Source: Roseovarius albus
Lineage (GTDB): Bacteria; Pseudomonadota; Alphaproteobacteria; Rhodobacterales; Rhodobacteraceae
Reading direction: 5' to 3'
DNA: 64,000 nucleotides
NCBI RefSeq assembly: GCF_900172335.1
Contig: NZ_FWFX01000001.1
Coordinates: 1 to 64,000 of the forward strand
The position numbers were made by a program, and so were the translations under genes. The notes below the pieces were generated by a model that saw nothing but the letters and a program-made list of their open reading frames with translations, had not been told where the DNA came from and made no database searches. Shown piece by piece: positions 8,561-20,038 of the stretch. Each line of letters starts with the position of its first letter. Within the stretch, counting starts at the first letter, position 1.

Positions 8561-9640
8561 ATGGCCGCCTATATTCTTCGCAGGCTTTTGCTGATCTTTC
8601 CTACCTTGTTGGGTGTGATGATTATCAACTTTGCGCTGGTGCAGTTTCTGCCCGGCGGTCCGGTTGAACAGGTCATCGCGCAGATGCAGGGTGAGGGCGA
8701 TGTCTTTGGTAGTTTCGCCGGCGGTGAAACCGACAGCACTGTGACCGGCGACAATGTAGGGCAGGGGGACACGCGTGGTTTTCCGCCAGAGTTCATCGAA
8801 GAGCTTGAGGCTCAGTTCGGCTTAGACAAGCCCCCACTGGAACGATTCTTTTCGATGATGGGCAACTACATCCGTTTTGACTTTGGCGAGAGCTATTTTC
8901 GCAAGAAGAATGTGATCGAAGAAGTCCTGGAAAAGATGCCGGTGAGTATCTCGCTCGGGCTCTGGACGATCCTTTTGTCATATCTGGTGTCGATCCCGTT
9001 GGGCATTCGCAAAGCGGTGCGTGATGGATCATCGTTTGATGTCTGGACCAGCGGCATCATTATCGCAGCCTATGCGATTCCGGCGTTCCTGTTTGCGATC
9101 ATGCTGATGGTGCTCTTTGCAGGCGGCAGTTTCTGGCAGATCTTCCCGCTGAGGGGGTTAACCTCGGACAATTGGGAGCAGCTCAGTCTGATCGGCAAAG
9201 TCCTCGACTATTTCTGGCACATTGCGCTGCCGATTACCGCGCTCTCAATCTCAGGCTTTGCAACGTTGACTCTTCTGACCAAGAACTCCTTCCTCGATGA
9301 GATTGGTAAACAATACGTTGTAACGGCCCGCGCCAAGGGCCTGACCGAGCGCAAGGTGCTGTATGGACATGTATTCCGAAATGCGATGCTGATTGTGATC
9401 GCCGGTTTTCCTGGGCTTTTCGTTGGGGTGTTTTTCACCGGTAACCTTCTGATCGAAACGATTTTCTCGCTGGATGGATTGGGGCGGTTGTTCTTTGAGG
9501 TGGCCGTAGGGCGCGATTATCCTGTGATGTTTGCTATTCTCTACCTCAGCACTTTGATCGGTTTGGTCGTGGCATTGATCGGCGACCTGACCTATGTGCT
9601 GGTCGATCCAAGGATCGATTTTGAAAAGAAGGCGGGGTAG
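8561..9640 (+). CDS. yejB: ABC transporter permease, YejB type
   Basis: This is a 359-residue inner-membrane permease of the DppB/OppB class. The first membrane helix (YILRRLLLIFPTLLGVMIINF) is followed by PGGPVEQ. Then comes a hydrophilic periplasmic loop of about 50 residues, rich in Gly, Asp and Thr, which is longer than in DppB and typical of YejB. The binding-protein-dependent transport domain follows, with an EAA-type loop (ARAKGLTERKVLYGHVFRNA) that contacts the ATPase. It starts 8 bp after yejA and ends 3 bp before yejE, so the genes form one operon. It pairs with YejE to form the peptide channel. Confidence 0.92.
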   Translation: MAAYILRRLLLIFPTLLGVMIINFALVQFLPGGPVEQVIAQMQGEGDVFGSFAGGETDSTVTGDNVGQGDTRGFPPEFIEELEAQFGLDKPPLERFFSMMGNYIRFDFGESYFRKKNVIEEVLEKMPVSISLGLWTILLSYLVSIPLGIRKAVRDGSSFDVWTSGIIIAAYAIPAFLFAIMLMVLFAGGSFWQIFPLRGLTSDNWEQLSLIGKVLDYFWHIALPITALSISGFATLTLLTKNSFLDEIGKQYVVTARAKGLTERKVLYGHVFRNAMLIVIAGFPGLFVGVFFTGNLLIETIFSLDGLGRLFFEVAVGRDYPVMFAILYLSTLIGLVVALIGDLTYVLVDPRIDFEKKAG

Positions 9641-9643
9641 GGT

Positions 9644-10746
9644 ATGACGCTGTCTCCGCTCAATCAGCGCCGTTGGCGCAATTTCAAAGCCAATCGCCGG
9701 GCGTTTTGGTCGTTGATCCTGTTCTCATTCTTGTTCGCTTTCACAATGCCAGCCGAATTTGTGGCGAATGATAAGCCCTTGCTGGTGAAGTACCGGGGGG
9801 AATTCTATACGCCGATCTTCAAATTTTATCCTGAAACCGCCTTTGGTGGTGATTTCAGAACTGAAGCCCCTTACGGCGACCCGGAAGTGGCCTGCCTGAT
9901 TGAAACCGGCGGGCTGGAAAGCTGTTTTGATGATCCTGAAGGTGTCATCGAAGATGCTCAGGACGGCATCGTAGATGGCGAAGAGATCAGCAAGGGCTGG
10001 GCGCTCTGGCCGCTAATCCCCTATAGCTATGACACACCGGTGGACCGTCCGGGCGCGGCCCCCTTGGCGCCGAATGAGCAAAACCTGCTGGGGACGGACG
10101 GCACGAAACGCGATGTGTTGGCGCGGGTGATATACGGCTTCCGAACATCGGTTCTGTTCACCCTGATCGTGACGGTCATTTCCTCGGTTGTCGGTATTTT
10201 TGCAGGTGCAGTGCAGGGCTATTTTGGCGGCAAAATTGATCTGATCGCGCAACGGCTGATCGAGATCTGGGCCTCCACGCCGCAGCTCTATGTCATCATT
10301 ATCTTGTTCGCGATCCTGCCGCGCAGTTTCTGGTTACTGGTTGCCATTACTGCCGCCTTTGGTTGGATGGCCCTGGTCGGCGTGGTGCGGGCCGAATTCC
10401 TGAGGGCGCGGAACTTTGAATATGTTCGCGCGGCCAAGGCGCTTGGCGTCGGGAACATGACCATCATGTTCCGCCACATGCTGCCCAATGCGATGGTGGC
10501 GACACTGACGTTTATGCCGTTCATTATCACGGGCACGATTTCACTGCTGGCGACGCTGGATTTTCTCGGCTTCGGCCTACCAGCATCGGCCCCAAGTCTG
10601 GGTGAGCTGACCCGACAGGCCAAGGAGCACCTGCAAGCCCCGTGGCTGGCCTTTACGGCGTTTTTCACTTTTGCCATCATGCTGTCACTTCTGGTCTTCA
10701 TCTTTGAAGGCGTGCGTGATGCGTTCGATCCAAGGAAGACATTCAA

Positions 10747-10750
<4 letters not shown>
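9644..10750 (+). CDS. yejE: ABC transporter permease, YejE type
   Basis: This is a 368-residue permease of the DppC/OppC class. It has the YejE-like start (LNQRRWRNFKANRRAFWSL) with a first membrane helix. A long periplasmic segment runs from about 40 to 150 and includes the YejE-type LLGTDGTKRDVLARVIYGFR. Five further helices follow, with EAA motif RAAKALGVGNMTIMFRHMLPNA. It forms the peptide channel with YejB. Its stop overlaps the start of yejF (ATG at 10747), a sign of translational coupling. Confidence 0.92.
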
Positions 10751-12336
<1,586 letters not shown>

Positions 12337-12337
12337 C

Positions 12338-13693
12338 CTAAATCGCCGAACTGTGTCCTGCCTTGCTGAGGTCATAGGCATCAAGACTGCGCGCAATCAT
12401 TCGTGTCAGAGGGCGGGCTTCTGGGGGCACAAAAAGCCCAGTATCATTCAGTTTGAGCAGCCCGTTATAAGCCTGATCTGTCTGTGCCAATATGGCATCC
12501 AGTTTGTCAGCGCTGATATCGAAAACTGCCAGCATTTCAGCCCGATCGATGCGAAACTCACACATCAATTGTTCGATCATACGCGCTCGCAGGGTATCGT
12601 CGCCTGAAAACGCGTGCCCTTTTGTTGTGGCGAATCGGGCGTCGCGGATCGCGGCTGTATAGAGACCTGTCGCCGGGGCGTTTTGCGTATAACCCTGCGG
12701 AAATTTTGAAATGGAGGACGCGCCGATGCCGATCAATACATCAGATGTGTCATCGGTGTATCCTTGGAAGTTCCGACGCAATCGGCCGGAATTGCGGGCA
12801 ACACTCAAGCCGTCCTGACGCGTGGCAAAGTGATCGATGCCAATTTCTTCGTAGAGATCCCAGGTAAAGAGCTTGCGGGCGATATCAAAGAGCTCCAATC
12901 GTTCCTCGGGCGTGGGCAGGCTGTCCGAGGGAATCAACTGCTGGCGCTTCGCCATCCACGGCACATGCGCGTAGCCATACAAGGCCACGCGATCTGGCCG
13001 CAGTGACAAGAGCTTTTCAACGCTTTCCACCATTTTCTGCGGAGTCTGATGTGGCAAGCCAAACAAGATATCCGTGTTGAGGCTGGCCACGCCACGCGCG
13101 CGAATCTCCTCAACAGCCCAGCGGGTGGCTTCATAGCTTTGAATGCGTCCGATGCTGTTCTGGATGTCCGCGTCAAAGTCCTGCACGCCGATTGAGGCAC
13201 GGGTCATACCCGCCTTTGCGAGAGCATCGAGACGATCAGAATCAATTTCGTTCGGGTCGATTTCAACCGAAAATTCAGTGTTCTCATCAAAAGGAATCAC
13301 ATCTCGGATCGCGCTGGCCAGCGTATTCATCATCGGCGCGGATAACAAAGTTGGAGTACCGCCGCCCCAGTGCAGGCGTGATAGGTGTACGTCAGTGGGA
13401 AGGTATTGTTGCAGCAATCGCAGCTCTGACTGCAGCGTCTTCAGATATGCCTCCACGGGCGTCATGGTCTGCGTGCCCTGAGTGCGACAAGCGCAGAACC
13501 AACATAGCCTCCGACAAAACGGGATGTGGATGTAGAGGGAAATTCTGGATCCAGATGGAATATCCTGAATCCACTGCTTATGCTGATCGCCAGTGACCGC
13601 GGCTCCAAAATGTGGCGCGGTTGGGTAACTGGTGTAGCGTGGCACCTTTGCGTCAAAGAGCCCCAGTTTGTGCAGTTGTGCTTTTGTATCCAT
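12338..13693 (-). CDS. hemN: Oxygen-independent coproporphyrinogen III dehydrogenase
   Basis: This radical-SAM enzyme makes protoporphyrinogen IX from coproporphyrinogen III without oxygen. From the ATG at 13693 it has 451 residues. The iron-sulfur motif is C60-x3-C64-x2-C67-x-C69 (FCRRLCWFCAC), the extended HemN pattern. WGGGTPT, the SAM-binding Gly-rich strand, follows, with EIDPNEID further on. The frame runs up to an ATG at 13729, but that codon overlaps the FNR box, so the internal start is preferred. It is divergent from fnrL across a shared FNR site, which implies anaerobic induction. Heme supply fits the neighbouring cbb3 oxidase genes. Confidence 0.93.
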   Translation of the reverse strand: MDTKAQLHKLGLFDAKVPRYTSYPTAPHFGAAVTGDQHKQWIQDIPSGSRISLYIHIPFCRRLCWFCACRTQGTQTMTPVEAYLKTLQSELRLLQQYLPTDVHLSRLHWGGGTPTLLSAPMMNTLASAIRDVIPFDENTEFSVEIDPNEIDSDRLDALAKAGMTRASIGVQDFDADIQNSIGRIQSYEATRWAVEEIRARGVASLNTDILFGLPHQTPQKMVESVEKLLSLRPDRVALYGYAHVPWMAKRQQLIPSDSLPTPEERLELFDIARKLFTWDLYEEIGIDHFATRQDGLSVARNSGRLRRNFQGYTDDTSDVLIGIGASSISKFPQGYTQNAPATGLYTAAIRDARFATTKGHAFSGDDTLRARMIEQLMCEFRIDRAEMLAVFDISADKLDAILAQTDQAYNGLLKLNDTGLFVPPEARPLTRMIARSLDAYDLSKAGHSSAI

Positions 13694-13728
13694 AAGCGTA
13701 GCACTAGATGCTGAACAAGAGACTGACA

Positions 13729-13742
13729 TTGATGCAGATCAA
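13729..13742. promoter_or_regulatory. FNR-type box between hemN and fnrL
   Basis: TTGATGCAGATCAA is a perfect match to the FNR/FnrL consensus TTGAT-N4-ATCAA. It lies 35 bp upstream of the preferred hemN start and 18 bp upstream of the fnrL start. It probably activates hemN and, being so close to the fnrL start, may repress fnrL (autoregulation). Confidence 0.88.
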
Positions 13743-13760
13743 CCGGGGAAATGATCAGCC

Positions 13761-14507
13761 ATGCTGAGCGAAGCTAAATTTGCCGAAACACGCCAATGCG
13801 GGGATTGCCCCATTCGGCATCGTGCCGTGTGCGCAAGGTGCGATTCTGATGAGTTGGTGCAGCTCGATAAAATAAAGTTCTACCGTAACTACGAGGCTGG
13901 CCAGATGATTGCCTGGGCCGGGGATCAGATGGATTTTGTGGCCTCGGTTGTCACCGGCATTGCAACGTTGACTCAAGTGATGGAAGACGGGCGCACGCAG
14001 ATGGTGGGACTTCTGCTGCCCAGTGACTTTGTTGGCCGACCTGGACGGGAAACCGCGACGTATAATGTGGTCGCCACCAGTGATATGACACTGTGCTGTT
14101 TTCGCAAAAAGCCGTTTGAACAGCTGATGTCATCAACGCCACATATTGCACAACGACTGTTGGAAATGACATTGGACGAGTTGGATGCGGCTCGGGAATG
14201 GATGTTGGTCTTGGGGCGCAAAACCGCGCGGGAAAAAATTGCCTCGCTGTTGTGCATTATCGCGCGCCGTAACGCAGCGCTACAAATGCTGGCGACCGAA
14301 GGTGAGATCACCTTTGACCTACCACTGACCCGCGAAGCGATGGCGGATTATCTGGGGCTGACGCTGGAAACGGTCAGTCGACAGGTTTCTGCGCTCAAAC
14401 GCGATGGCGTGATCCGGCTTGAAGGCAAACGGCATATCATCGTTCCGGACTTTGATCGGTTGATGCAAGAAGCTGGTGATGACGGAGATGGTGGTTTTCT
14501 GAACTGA
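13761..14507 (+). CDS. fnrL: Oxygen-sensing Crp/Fnr-family regulator FnrL
   Basis: This 248-residue regulator starts with cysteines C13, C16, C24 and C27 (CGDCPIRHRAVCARC). Three of these, with an internal Cys near 113-114 (TLCCF), are the expected ligands of an oxygen-labile [4Fe-4S] cluster. A cyclic-nucleotide-binding-type beta roll follows. The C-terminal winged helix has EAMADYLGLTLETVSRQVSALKRDG split over helix and turn, where E-x2-S-R contacts TTGAT half sites. It activates genes for microaerobic respiration and heme synthesis when oxygen is low. Boxes of its type precede hemN, the stress protein, ccoN and ccoG here. In Rhodobacter sphaeroides fnrL also sits close to the cco and rdx genes. 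Confidence 0.95.
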   Translation: MLSEAKFAETRQCGDCPIRHRAVCARCDSDELVQLDKIKFYRNYEAGQMIAWAGDQMDFVASVVTGIATLTQVMEDGRTQMVGLLLPSDFVGRPGRETATYNVVATSDMTLCCFRKKPFEQLMSSTPHIAQRLLEMTLDELDAAREWMLVLGRKTAREKIASLLCIIARRNAALQMLATEGEITFDLPLTREAMADYLGLTLETVSRQVSALKRDGVIRLEGKRHIIVPDFDRLMQEAGDDGDGGFLN

Positions 14508-14544
14508 ACGCTGCGAGTGTTCTTCGTTGGTCATAATGGTTAAC

Positions 14545-14575
14545 GAATTCATAAATTCGACATCCAGCTGTCACC
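14545..14575 (+). promoter_or_regulatory. Possible control region of phoX (inverted repeat and a Pho half-box)
   Basis: CGAATT-CATA-AATTCG (14545-14560) is a perfect 6-4-6 inverted repeat. It is followed by CTGTCAC (14569-14575), a six-of-seven match to the PhoB half-site CTGTCAT. The expected second half-site four bases later is not recognisable, so this is a weak call. Confidence 0.25.
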
Positions 14576-14650
14576 AAAGCTTTGCCGAATCCCCTGATCC
14601 TATGCCCGCCTGAGAATTTCAGGTTAATATCCCAGCTAGGAGAGCAAGGT

Positions 14651-16546
14651 ATGGCTAAGGACGATCTGTCATTCGACGATTTTGATGAAATGAACAATCC
14701 ACGCCCTGAAACGTGCGATTTTGATCGTGTGGTAGAGATTGCACTCAGCCGTCGCGGGTTTCTGGGTGGCGTCATGACTTTCGGGCTGGGAAGCTTTCTT
14801 GTTGGTACCACGGCATTGACCCGCCCTGCCGGCGCAGTCGGGGCAGTAAAAGATCGCTTTGGTTTTGCCCAGGTCGCTGCGAATTCTGAAGATACGATAA
14901 CCGTGCCAGAGGGTTTCGATTGGGACGTGGTGGTTCAATGGGGCGACCCGCTTTGGTCGGACGTGCCTGGATTTGACGATTCAACACGCGGGACAGCCGC
15001 AACGCAGGCACGTACTTTTGGGGACAACAACGATGGGATGTCGTTCTTCTCCTACAAGGGCCGCACGATCATGGCGGTGAACAACGAATATACAAACCGT
15101 GACATCATTTGGGGCAATAATCCCGATGCCAAAGCGGTTTCAGAGGATGACGTCGAAAAGGGTATGATGGCGCACGGTGTGTCGGTTTTCGAAGTTACGC
15201 GTGATAACAACGGTAAATGGATTGTTGTGCAGGACAGCGATCTAAACCGTCGAATTACACCACAAACAGAGATGGCGTTGACGGGTCCTGCAGCAGGTCA
15301 TGACCTGTTAAAAACGGATGCAGATCCCAGTGGCACGATATCGCTCGGTACATGGAACAACTGCGGCAATGGCGAAACGCCATGGGGCACTTATCTGGCC
15401 TGTGAAGAAAACTTCAACGGTTATTTCTCGTCTTCAGACGAAGCACTGAAGCAAACCCAGCAGCAAAAACGTTATGGCATCAATTTGGAAGATTGGGGCT
15501 ATGGTTGGGCTAAGGTGGATGAGCGCTTTGATATCGCCAAGCACCCGAACGAGCCGCATCGCGCAGGCTATGTTGTGGAAATCGATCCATTCGATCCAAA
15601 TTCAACACCAAAGAAACGCACGGCGCTTGGTCGTTTCAAGCATGAGAATGCCGAAGTGGTCATTGCCACCAATGGCAAAGCCGTCGTTTACATGGGTGAT
15701 GATGAACGCGGAGAGTTCCTCTACAGGTTCGTCTCGGACGGTGTATACACAGCGACAGGGGACAATTCGAATCTCTTGGAAAGCGGCGCGCTGTATGTGG
15801 CCAAATTCAATGATGACCTGACCGGCGAATGGCTAGCATTGACGCCGGAAACAACCGGCATGTCTGATGCTGAAGTCCGTATCTTTACCCGCGAAGCGGC
15901 CTCGGCCGTTGGGGCGACCACGATGGATCGTCCTGAGTGGGTTGCGGCTAATCCGAACTTGCCGGAGCTTTATGTTGCGCTTACCAATAACAAAAATCGC
16001 GGTGTAAAGCCGAACGCTGGCGGTGATGACACCTCAGCGAATGCGGTGAATCCTCGGGTCGAAAATCACTATGGTCAGATTGCGCGTTGGCTTCCAACGG
16101 ATGGTGACCATACAGCTGAAACCTTCGCGTGGGATCTGTTCGCCCTAGCGGGGAACCCGGATGTGTATGACGATGAATATGCCGGTTCGGAAAACATCAA
16201 TTCCGGCAACATGTTCAATTCACCAGATGGGATCAGCTTTGATAGTGCCGGGATGCTCTGGATCCAGACCGATGGCAAATACTCCAACGAAGGTGATTTT
16301 TCAGGGATGGGCAACAACCAGATGCTGGTTGGTGACACCACTACCGGAGAGATCCGCCGCTTCTTGGTTGGTCCAAAAGAGTGCGAAGTGACAGGGATTT
16401 GTTGGTCGGCAGACCGCCGCACCGCGTTTGTTGGCATCCAGCACCCCGGTGAAAAAGGTGAAAGCCACTTCCCGAACGGTGGCAATTCAGTTCCGCGTTC
16501 TGCCATCATTTCGGTGACGCGCAAAGACGGCGGCCTCATCGGATAA
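14651..16546 (+). CDS. phoX: PhoX-family phosphatase (DUF839), Tat-exported
   Basis: This protein has 631 residues from the ATG at 14651, which follows AGGAGAG. A twin-arginine signal is present at about 33-60 (SRRGFLGGVMTFGLGSFLVG), so the folded metalloenzyme is exported to the periplasm. The mature part shows DUF839/PhoX features: GTWNNCGNGETPWGTYLACEENFNG, KHPNEPHRAGYVVEIDPFDP, RFKHENAEV, VYMGDDERGEFLYRFVS and NSPDGISFD, each over separate stretches. PhoX enzymes are calcium/iron-dependent alkaline phosphatases that release phosphate from organic esters. The family also includes members of unproven activity. An in-frame ATG at 14582 would put 23 residues before the Tat region and has no good SD. 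A strong terminator follows. Confidence 0.88.
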   Translation: MAKDDLSFDDFDEMNNPRPETCDFDRVVEIALSRRGFLGGVMTFGLGSFLVGTTALTRPAGAVGAVKDRFGFAQVAANSEDTITVPEGFDWDVVVQWGDPLWSDVPGFDDSTRGTAATQARTFGDNNDGMSFFSYKGRTIMAVNNEYTNRDIIWGNNPDAKAVSEDDVEKGMMAHGVSVFEVTRDNNGKWIVVQDSDLNRRITPQTEMALTGPAAGHDLLKTDADPSGTISLGTWNNCGNGETPWGTYLACEENFNGYFSSSDEALKQTQQQKRYGINLEDWGYGWAKVDERFDIAKHPNEPHRAGYVVEIDPFDPNSTPKKRTALGRFKHENAEVVIATNGKAVVYMGDDERGEFLYRFVSDGVYTATGDNSNLLESGALYVAKFNDDLTGEWLALTPETTGMSDAEVRIFTREAASAVGATTMDRPEWVAANPNLPELYVALTNNKNRGVKPNAGGDDTSANAVNPRVENHYGQIARWLPTDGDHTAETFAWDLFALAGNPDVYDDEYAGSENINSGNMFNSPDGISFDSAGMLWIQTDGKYSNEGDFSGMGNNQMLVGDTTTGEIRRFLVGPKECEVTGICWSADRRTAFVGIQHPGEKGESHFPNGGNSVPRSAIISVTRKDGGLIG

Positions 16547-16572
16547 ACGTCCCCTTATCCTGCCCGCCTTTC

Positions 16573-16608
16573 GTGCCCTCGATTTTCCCGGATCGAGGGC
16601 ACTTCTTT
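16573..16608 (+). terminator. Rho-independent terminator after phoX
   Basis: GTGCCCTCGA (16573-16582) and TCGAGGGCAC (16593-16602) form a perfect ten-pair stem with a ten-base loop, followed by TTCTTTATT. It ends the phoX transcript and touches the stop codon of the convergent DUF1194 gene. Confidence 0.9.
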
Positions 16609-17323
16609 ATTCGGTGAGTGTTGCGTAGGAAGCGCCTTCGATCTCTCTATGAAGCTTGATTTGCATGGCTTCGGAAAAGTCTTCAAACCCCGAAGCTGTC
16701 ACGACAAAGGCACCGGTTCCGCCGATCACATTGCGATAGAAATATGATGTCAAATCATTCTTGAGCTCTTCGATGGCGAGGCCATTGATCACGATGCCTT
16801 CTTTCAGCAGTTTATCCCGCATCGCTTGCAGTCGGTCAGGATCATCCCCGCGCCCGTTTCCCGCAATATCGATCACTTGCCGGCGCGCGGTTCGTGGGGC
16901 GGCCTCGAGAAGGCGTGAAGCGTAACTCAACCCGGAATGTATCATCGTGCCCCCGCCGGGAATACGACGGGGCATCGCGTCGATGTCATCGGCATAGTTT
17001 TTTGCATCTTCGATCGAATGCAGTTCCACCCAATCCAAACCCAAAGCTTGTCGGGTGACGCTTGACCACTGAATGATCGCAACCGCGACGCCGCCCGGGG
17101 CGTCTGCGATGGCACGAGAGACCAGCTCACTGCGGATGGCTTGGGCGGTTCCGCGACGTTGCAGATGAAATTCATCATCATTGACGCTTGCGGATACATC
17201 GAATGCAAGAACCAGATGCAACTCCATTTCAGCCCAAGACGATTGCGCTGAGGCCTGAATTGCCAACAGCATCAGGACACAGGCGGAAATGGTGCGTTGT
17301 AGAATGCGAAAGTGACCGCGCAT
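16607..17323 (-). CDS. DUF1194 protein with von Willebrand A-like fold, secreted
   Basis: This 238-residue protein has a signal peptide ending near residue 27 (LLAIQASAQ). The mature part begins with a vWA-like domain: HLVLAFDVSASVNDDEF carries the MIDAS-type D-x-S-x-S motif. GGGTMIHSGLSYA supplies the later Thr, and VIDIAGNGRGDD the third-loop Asp. This is the DUF1194 pattern common in Roseobacters. It is probably periplasmic and binds a divalent metal and a partner protein. The partner is unknown. It converges with phoX; the universal stress protein gene lies upstream on the same strand after a gap of about 60 bp. Confidence 0.88.
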   Translation of the reverse strand: MRGHFRILQRTISACVLMLLAIQASAQSSWAEMELHLVLAFDVSASVNDDEFHLQRRGTAQAIRSELVSRAIADAPGGVAVAIIQWSSVTRQALGLDWVELHSIEDAKNYADDIDAMPRRIPGGGTMIHSGLSYASRLLEAAPRTARRQVIDIAGNGRGDDPDRLQAMRDKLLKEGIVINGLAIEELKNDLTSYFYRNVIGGTGAFVVTASGFEDFSEAMQIKLHREIEGASYATLTE

Positions 17324-17381
17324 AGTGGACCCCCACCGCTGATACAGTTCAGCCTGCGCGATGGGGGCGTTTCAATCAAGA

Positions 17382-18221
17382 TTAATGTGCCAAAAGAACA
17401 GGCACTTTTGCGTGTTCAAGCATATTACGGGTTGCCCCGCCGAACACCGCCTCGCGGAAACGCGAATGGCCATAGGCCCCCATTACTAAAAGATCGGCTC
17501 CTGTATCGATAGCGTGACGATTGAGCACGTCAGCAATGCGCGGGAGTGTGCGTGACAGCACGTCTATTTCCACGGAAACCCCGTGGCGCGCCAGATATTG
17601 GGACAAAGGTCCGCCCGGATCCGAGCGTGAGGGACCATGTTGAGGAGGATCGACAACGACCACACGCACAGATCGTGCCGCGCAGAGTAGTGGCAGGCTG
17701 GCGCGAATGGCGTTTATCGCTTCCGCGCTTTCATTCCAGGCGATCATAATTTGCTCAGGGCGAGTATTGAGTGCGTGATCATCTGGGACCAACAGGGCAG
17801 GGCATTGGCCTTCGAACAAAACCGCCTCGGTGGTTGGTTCCAGCTCTGCTCCGCGCCCGTCGGCATAAGGCATGGGCAGAATCGTAAGGTCAGAAAAACG
17901 CGCACGGGCCGAGACGGGCCGCGTCAAATCCGGCAGTTGGGACACGCCCTTGTCTGTGGACCAGCGGATTGATTGCCCTTGGAGCTTTTCCTGCACCATT
18001 TGTTCCAACTGGTCCGCTTGTGCCTGTGATTGACCGATGGCTTCTTGGAACACCATGGCGCTGGCGCCAGCGTAGTAGTACCCAGTGTGGGTTCGGTCGA
18101 CTCCCAAACAGAGAACATCCAGATGAGCGTCATGTGTGCTGGCCATCGCAATGGCGTGATCCAATACAGGATCTACGAGAGTGTCGTCCGTTACAGCAGT
18201 AAAGAGGGTTTTAATAGCCAT
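17382..18221 (-). CDS. Tandem universal stress protein (UspA family)
   Basis: This protein has 279 residues from the ATG at 18221, with two Usp domains in tandem. The C-terminal domain ends in the ATP-binding signature G-x2-G-x9-G-(S/T) (GAYGHSRFREAVFGGATRNM), so it probably binds ATP. The N-terminal domain (MAIKTLFTAVTDD) is degenerate at that site. The frame extends to 18254, but the extra 11 residues are unlikely to be real. It is divergent from ccoN and shares an intergenic region with two FNR boxes. That suggests low-oxygen induction; Usp proteins are often part of anaerobic regulons. Confidence 0.88.
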   Translation of the reverse strand: MAIKTLFTAVTDDTLVDPVLDHAIAMASTHDAHLDVLCLGVDRTHTGYYYAGASAMVFQEAIGQSQAQADQLEQMVQEKLQGQSIRWSTDKGVSQLPDLTRPVSARARFSDLTILPMPYADGRGAELEPTTEAVLFEGQCPALLVPDDHALNTRPEQIMIAWNESAEAINAIRASLPLLCAARSVRVVVVDPPQHGPSRSDPGGPLSQYLARHGVSVEIDVLSRTLPRIADVLNRHAIDTGADLLVMGAYGHSRFREAVFGGATRNMLEHAKVPVLLAH

Positions 18222-18281
18222 GTCGCATCCCATTGATAGCGGTGTCTCACGCAAATCTATCAGGCAGTTTTTTGTTTTTCT

Positions 18282-18295
18282 TTGATGCGGATCAA
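18282..18295. promoter_or_regulatory. FNR-type box, usp-proximal
   Basis: TTGATGCGGATCAA matches TTGAT-N4-ATCAA perfectly. It lies about 60 bp upstream of the usp start, a position suited to activating that gene. Confidence 0.88.
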
Positions 18296-18313
18296 ACTAA
18301 CTCACCAAGAGGT

Positions 18314-18327
18314 TTGATATAAATCAA
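18314..18327. promoter_or_regulatory. FNR-type box, ccoN-proximal
   Basis: TTGATATAAATCAA matches the FNR consensus perfectly. It lies about 90 bp upstream of the ccoN start, a position that suits activation of the cbb3 oxidase operon. Confidence 0.9.
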
Positions 18328-18418
18328 AGAACTGGGCTATCGTTGTGGTCATTAACGCACCAAGCATTTTTGCATCCGCGCGAATCTCGAGCGGCGCGGA
18401 TAGACGAAGGGACGCAAA

Positions 18419-20023
18419 ATGATAAACTATTTTAAGCTGATCGCGCTTGGCCTGATCACGCTTTTTGCGCTGATCGCGGCGAACTACGCACGCGACGTTG
18501 CCTATATGGTCAATGCGCTCACAATCGCGGCGGTCGCTGTGTTTATGTTCGTTTGGGTGTTGAGACAGACGGATGAACCCGTCGTTCATGTCGACAGGTC
18601 CGGCGAATATATGGATGATGTTATCCGTGCGGGCGTGATCGCAACCTCCATTTGGGGTGTCGTAGGTTTCCTGGCCGGAACATTTATCGCATTTCAGTTG
18701 GCCTTTCCTGCGCTGAATTTTGAATGGTCGCAAGGGATCGGGAACTTCGGGCGATTGCGACCATTGCACACATCTGCTGTGATTTTTGCCTTTGGTGGCA
18801 ACGCCCTGATTGCCACGTCCTTCTATGTGGTTCAGCGGACTTGTGCGGCGCGTTTGTGGGGCGGTAATACGGCTTGGTTTGTGTTCTGGGGCTATCAGCT
18901 CTTTATCGTATTGGCTGCAACCGGCTATTTGCTCGGGGCAACACAATCTAAAGAGTATGCGGAACCTGAATGGTACGTAGATTGGTGGCTGACGGTTGTC
19001 TGGCTTGCCTATCTTGCGGTGTTCCTGGGCACAATCATCAAGCGTAAAGAGCCACATATCTATGTGGCGAACTGGTTCTATCTGGCGTTCATCATCACCG
19101 TTGCGATGCTGCACGTGGTTAACAACATGTCGATTCCGGTCAGCATCTTTGGCTCGAAATCGGTTCAGGTGTTTTCGGGCGTGCAAGACGCGATGGTGCA
19201 ATGGTGGTATGGCCACAACGCCGTGGGCTTTTTCCTGACGGCGGGCTTCTTGGGGATGATGTATTACTTTATCCCAAAGCAGGCCGAGCGTCCGGTGTTC
19301 AGCTATAAACTGTCGATTATCCACTTCTGGGCATTGATCTTCCTGTATATCTGGGCGGGTCCTCACCACTTGCATTACACCGCGCTGCCAGACTGGGCGT
19401 CGACCCTTGGTATGGTATTTTCGATCATCCTTTGGATGCCGTCTTGGGGTGGTATGATTAATGGTTTGATGACGCTTTCTGGCGCGTGGGATAAGCTTCG
19501 CACTGACCCAATCATTCGGATGATGGTGATCTCGTTGGGCTTCTATGGTATGTCGACCTTCGAGGGTCCGATGATGTCGATCCGCGCGGTCAACTCGCTC
19601 AGCCACTATACCGACTGGACTATTGGTCATGTGCATTCAGGTGCCTTGGGCTGGAACGGGATGATCACCTTTGGTGCGCTTTACTTCCTGGTGCCAAAAC
19701 TGTGGAACCGCGAGCGGCTCTATAGCCTCAGCCTTGTCAGCTGGCACTTTTGGTTGGCGACGATCGGCATCATTCTCTATGCGGCATCCATGTGGGTGAC
19801 CGGCATCATGGAGGGTCTGATGTGGCGCGAAGTCGATGCCAACGGCTACCTTGTGAACGCCTTCGTCGACTCGGTCGCAGCGAAATTCCCAATGAACGTA
19901 GTCCGAGCTTTGGGTGGTGTGATGTTCGTCGCAGGTGCAGTCATCATGTGTTACAACCTTTATATGACCGTCAGACGGAGCCCGGCAGTTGCTGCCACCA
20001 ACTCCGCTGTCCCGGCTGAATAA
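18419..20023 (+). CDS. ccoN: cbb3-type cytochrome c oxidase subunit I
   Basis: This is a 534-residue catalytic subunit with about 12 membrane helices. Histidine ligands are visible: [19 protein letters not shown] (low-spin heme b), [13 protein letters not shown] (CuB), [14 protein letters not shown] (two CuB histidines), and the [13 protein letters not shown] pair near helix X (high-spin and low-spin hemes). It reduces oxygen to water at high affinity and pumps protons, for respiration at low oxygen. It heads the order ccoN-ccoO-ccoQ-ccoP with 15, 7 and overlapping spacings, preceded by FNR boxes and the start of the operon. Confidence 0.97.
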   Translation: MINYFKLIALGLITLFALIAANYARDVAYMVNALTIAAVAVFMFVWVLRQTDEPVVHVDRSGEYMDDVIRAGVIATSIWGVVGFLAGTFIAFQLAFPALNFEWSQGIGNFGRLRPLHTSAVIFAFGGNALIATSFYVVQRTCAARLWGGNTAWFVFWGYQLFIVLAATGYLLGATQSKEYAEPEWYVDWWLTVVWLAYLAVFLGTIIKRKEPHIYVANWFYLAFIITVAMLHVVNNMSIPVSIFGSKSVQVFSGVQDAMVQWWYGHNAVGFFLTAGFLGMMYYFIPKQAERPVFSYKLSIIHFWALIFLYIWAGPHHLHYTALPDWASTLGMVFSIILWMPSWGGMINGLMTLSGAWDKLRTDPIIRMMVISLGFYGMSTFEGPMMSIRAVNSLSHYTDWTIGHVHSGALGWNGMITFGALYFLVPKLWNRERLYSLSLVSWHFWLATIGIILYAASMWVTGIMEGLMWREVDANGYLVNAFVDSVAAKFPMNVVRALGGVMFVAGAVIMCYNLYMTVRRSPAVAATNSAVPAE

Positions 20024-20038
20024 GAGGAGGGACAGGAT

